Positions 62,132 through 64,000 of a stretch of DNA of 64,000 bases are shown one piece after another (positions within the stretch are counted from its first letter, which is position 1; every line of letters begins with the position of its first letter). This DNA is from JANQPD01 sp963715655. GTDB taxonomy: Bacteria > Bacteroidota > Bacteroidia > Flavobacteriales > Schleiferiaceae. The stretch is from assembly GCA_963715655.1 (NCBI GenBank), contig OY970262.1, forward strand, positions 1,984,001 to 2,048,000. Direction: 5' to 3'. Under the pieces are notes generated by a model that worked only from the letters and a program-made list of their open reading frames with translations, searched no databases and had not been told where the DNA came from. Made by a program: the position numbers and the translations under genes.

Positions 62132-63015
62132 ATGAAATTATTATCCTCCCTCAGCTTTGTACTTTTCACGATCGCTTCACAGGCTCAATTTTTATCGCCT
62201 CAAGAACCTAAACCCGAACTAAAACCCATAAAAGCATCAGACCCTACTCAACTGTACACCACGCTAAATATGGATGTAATATGGATGTAGGCATAAGTCA
62301 TTCAAATTATCAAAGCACCTATGTTGAATTTAGATTAGGTGGTGCCTTTGCCATTAAAGAAAAATTCAGGGTTTCAATTTTAATAACATATAGCAACCAA
62401 ATTATAAGTCCAAGCCTTTTTCCTCAAGTTCGGTTAAATGCTGCATATCAAGTACACAACAATTCAGGCGTGTATAACACATCATTAATTACCATTGGCC
62501 TGAACACGCCAACGTTAGAAGATGTTTTTATGCGAAATATTGTGCAATACAACATTGCAACTTCATTTGAGTTCAACGTTGGATACGTTGGAGCCATAAG
62601 GTTGAATAAGCGTTGGGGACTATTTCCAAATGTAGAATATTACTATCAAAGTGCAAATACAAGAGCCATATTCGTTGGGGCAACTACACCAGCGCAAAAC
62701 CTTACGCATCAAGGTATTCGAGCAAAACTAACCATGGGTTATGATCTAAACGCTAAAAATTTTGTGCAACTTACTGCAGGTGGTAATTTTGGGAGCTACT
62801 GGCAAGTTGCTGGAACGGAAAGCACAATCGATTTTGGAACACTTACCAATAGCGCCTTTTTATACAACTTTAGATTTCAACATGGTTTTACACGAACCTC
62901 ACAGGTTTTTATAGAATTTCAACAGCGTTTTAATCGGTTTAATGATGCCCCTAAAATCTTGCGGAACCAAAACACTGCTGCGTTAAGAATGGGTTTCCTT
63001 TATTTTTTGGAGTAA
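62132..63015 (+). pseudogene. outer-membrane beta-barrel protein, frameshifted by an 11-bp duplication
   Basis: The first part reads from ATG 62132: signal peptide MKLLSSLSFVLFTIASQA and a proline-rich start, ending at TAG 62288. The barrel then continues in another frame from about 62281 to 63015. The junction has two adjacent exact copies of ATATGGATGTA (62268-62278 and 62279-62289). Removing one joins the two parts as LNMDVGISHS with no loss. The body has amphipathic strands (YVEFRLGGAF, RVSILITYSNQ, KLTMGYDLN, FVQLTAGGNF, AALRMGFLYFLE) typical of outer-membrane barrels, ending in an aromatic-Leu-Glu strand. Reading the restored protein, about 290 residues. Confidence 0.8.
62268..62289. 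repeat. 11-bp perfect tandem duplication causing frameshift
   Basis: ATATGGATGTA occurs twice back to back. Eleven is not a multiple of three, so the duplication breaks the barrel gene frame. Deleting one copy restores it, which makes the duplication the simple cause. Confidence 0.9.
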
Positions 63016-63520
63016 ACGTATTTTTTTTCAACTCACTAGATTTAAAAGTTTAGTGTTCACGTCAATTTATCAAAGAATGCGTTTTAGCTTAAACCTTAGG
63101 CTACCGCGCGATTGTATCGCGTAGCTTTCACTCTAAATAGTTTTTAACATCATACGAAACAGTCGTACAATAAAGAAGAAAAATACGGAAGAAAAATACG
63201 GAAGTTAATTGCGCTAAAATTTTACTTATATAACGTAAATAATTAATATCTAAAACCTTACGTAAATAAAAGGCTATTAAAAAAAAGATACTATCGCGTG
63301 GTACTCATTATACTAGCTATTAATTTCGCTTAATAGCTAAGAAAAATACGGAAGTCAATTGCGCTAAAATTTTACTTATATAACGTAAATAATTAATATC
63401 TAAAATCTTACGTAAAAATTGGCTATTAAAAAAACGATGCTACCGCGCGATTGTATCGCATGGTTTTTTTTCTAATAGTCATAAGTACCGCGCATTAGCG
63501 AAAAATTCACTTCTCCAACT
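63016..63520. repeat. hairpin-rich intergenic repeat region
   Basis: About 500 bases without a gene. A block starting gaaaaatacggaag occurs at 63191 and again at 63341 (150-base period), nearly identical for about 75 bases, including ttacttatataacgtaaat. A second unit, ctaccgcgcgattgtatcgc, is found at 63101 and 63440 and forms hairpin CGCGAT-TGT-ATCGCG (63107-63121). A decayed third copy lies near 63290. No coding potential or RNA family is seen. Confidence 0.75.
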
Positions 63521-63523
63521 CTT

Positions 63524-63772
63524 CTAGTTGTTTAAAAACCGCTGACCAATTTTCTTTTTAGTGGCATTTTTAATCAAAGAAACCACCACCCCACTCAATG
63601 CAGTCCACAATACCATTTTAAGAAAATCTTCATCTTCATCTGCACGTTTGGTCTCGTTAGGTGCAGGTTCGTTCATAACACCTTGGTATCCACTATTTAA
63701 AAGCTTTTTGGTGGCATAACCTAACACTGCTACACCTAAACTTAGCAAAACTCTTTCCTTATTACTTATCAT
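63524..63772 (-). CDS. DUF4235-like small membrane protein
   Basis: 82 residues. The N-terminal hydrophobic helix (about 7-20, RVLLSLGVAVLGYATKKLL), an acidic middle and a second segment LWTALSGVVVSLIKNATKK resemble DUF4235 proteins. It is divergent from the Pmp3-like gene. No function is known. Confidence 0.6.
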   Translation of the reverse strand: MISNKERVLLSLGVAVLGYATKKLLNSGYQGVMNEPAPNETKRADEDEDFLKMVLWTALSGVVVSLIKNATKKKIGQRFLNN

Positions 63773-63793
63773 AATATGTTTATTTATTATTTA

Positions 63794-63801
63794 TATACAT
63801 T
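63794..63801 (+). promoter_or_regulatory. Bacteroidota -7 element (TACATTTG) for Pmp3-like gene
   Basis: TACATTTG fits TAnnTTTG. It lies downstream of the ATG at 63776, showing that this ATG is probably not the real start and that 63815 or 63824 is. Confidence 0.5.
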
Positions 63802-63814
63802 TGCCGAAACCAAA

Positions 63815-63982
63815 ATGTTTAACATGTCTATAGCCATTATAATTCTTTCCATTTTTTTACCACCAGTAGCTGTGGCCATGGTGCACGGTATTGGTAAGGC
63901 GTTTATCCTAAATATTGTTCTAACATTGCTTGGCGGTTTGCCGGGAATGATTCATGCGTTATGGGTGAACGGAAAAGGTTAA
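63815..63982 (+). CDS. Pmp3/YqaE-family small membrane protein
   Basis: 55 residues from ATG 63815 (a second ATG is at 63824). Two hydrophobic helices with IFLPPVAVAM and KAFILNIVLTLLGGLPGMIHALWV are the proteolipid Pmp3/YqaE pattern, small membrane proteins often induced by stress. A TACATTTG promoter element just upstream rules out the earlier ATG at 63776. Confidence 0.85.
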   Translation: MFNMSIAIIILSIFLPPVAVAMVHGIGKAFILNIVLTLLGGLPGMIHALWVNGKG

Positions 63983-64000
63983 GAATAGGTTGTAAGGTTT

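Overview
The window is a chromosomal segment of a Bacteroidota bacterium. The evidence is a type IX secretion (T9SS) C-terminal sorting domain at 45492-47744, a DUF4293 protein, a Rho factor with a long Asn/Arg/Asp-rich insert, an ABC permease fused to an M1 aminopeptidase, an exosortase with a dedicated VIT-domain substrate, and upstream elements of the TAnnTTTG type. I cannot name the genus. I saw no rRNA, tRNA, CRISPR array or prophage.

Layout. 1-6420: an M14 carboxypeptidase entering from the left edge, a small membrane protein, a MazG-like pyrophosphohydrolase, and an ABC ATPase with a permease/M1-aminopeptidase fusion. 6620-7640: a modular tandem-repeat array. 7663-12875: a YCF48-type secreted protein, then the exosortase and its VIT/VWA substrate. 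13111-18786: K+ uptake (trkA-trkH), a SulP anion transporter, a GreA/B-like factor and an FKBP isomerase. 18883-26146: a MacB-like ABC export operon with a divergent NtrC-type response regulator and histidine kinase. 26194-31630: a PH-domain protein, a TPR protein and a LytTR two-component system whose kinase gene is split at its very start by a complete IS1595-family element. 31631-37097: a TPR protein, a ribosome hibernation factor, a putative secreted metallopeptidase, a PhnA-like protein, a second inverted repeat array and a J-domain protein. 37175-47744: SPFH protein, ABC exporter, truA, phosphodiesterase, DUF4293, rho, trxB and a large T9SS cargo. 47876-50101: an AbiE-type abortive-infection/toxin-antitoxin pair and a decayed small-gene patch. 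50121-58564: a six-gene cluster around an Orn/Lys/Arg decarboxylase, an ATP-grasp ligase, a nitrilase-fold amidase, a GABA-type aminotransferase and an aldehyde dehydrogenase. 58759-64000: a sugar dehydrogenase lipoprotein, small membrane proteins, mnmE with an in-frame insertion, a frameshifted outer-membrane barrel gene, a hairpin-rich repeat region, and DUF4235-like and Pmp3-like membrane proteins.

Most notable points. (1) The decarboxylase cluster looks like a ligase-protected diamine-to-GABA route, analogous in logic to the Puu pathway but with unrelated ligase and amidase folds; this is inference. (2) The exosortase and its VIT protein form a self-contained one-enzyme, one-substrate sorting system. 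(3) The IS1595 copy has a perfect 8-bp target duplication, so the original kinase start can be reconstructed; the IS end supplies a substitute TTG start in frame. (4) An exact 11-bp tandem duplication explains the frameshift at 62268-62289. (5) Two inverted arrays of the same repeat family bracket about 28 kb and could support inversion. (6) mnmE carries an in-frame, repeat-like insert in its GTPase domain.
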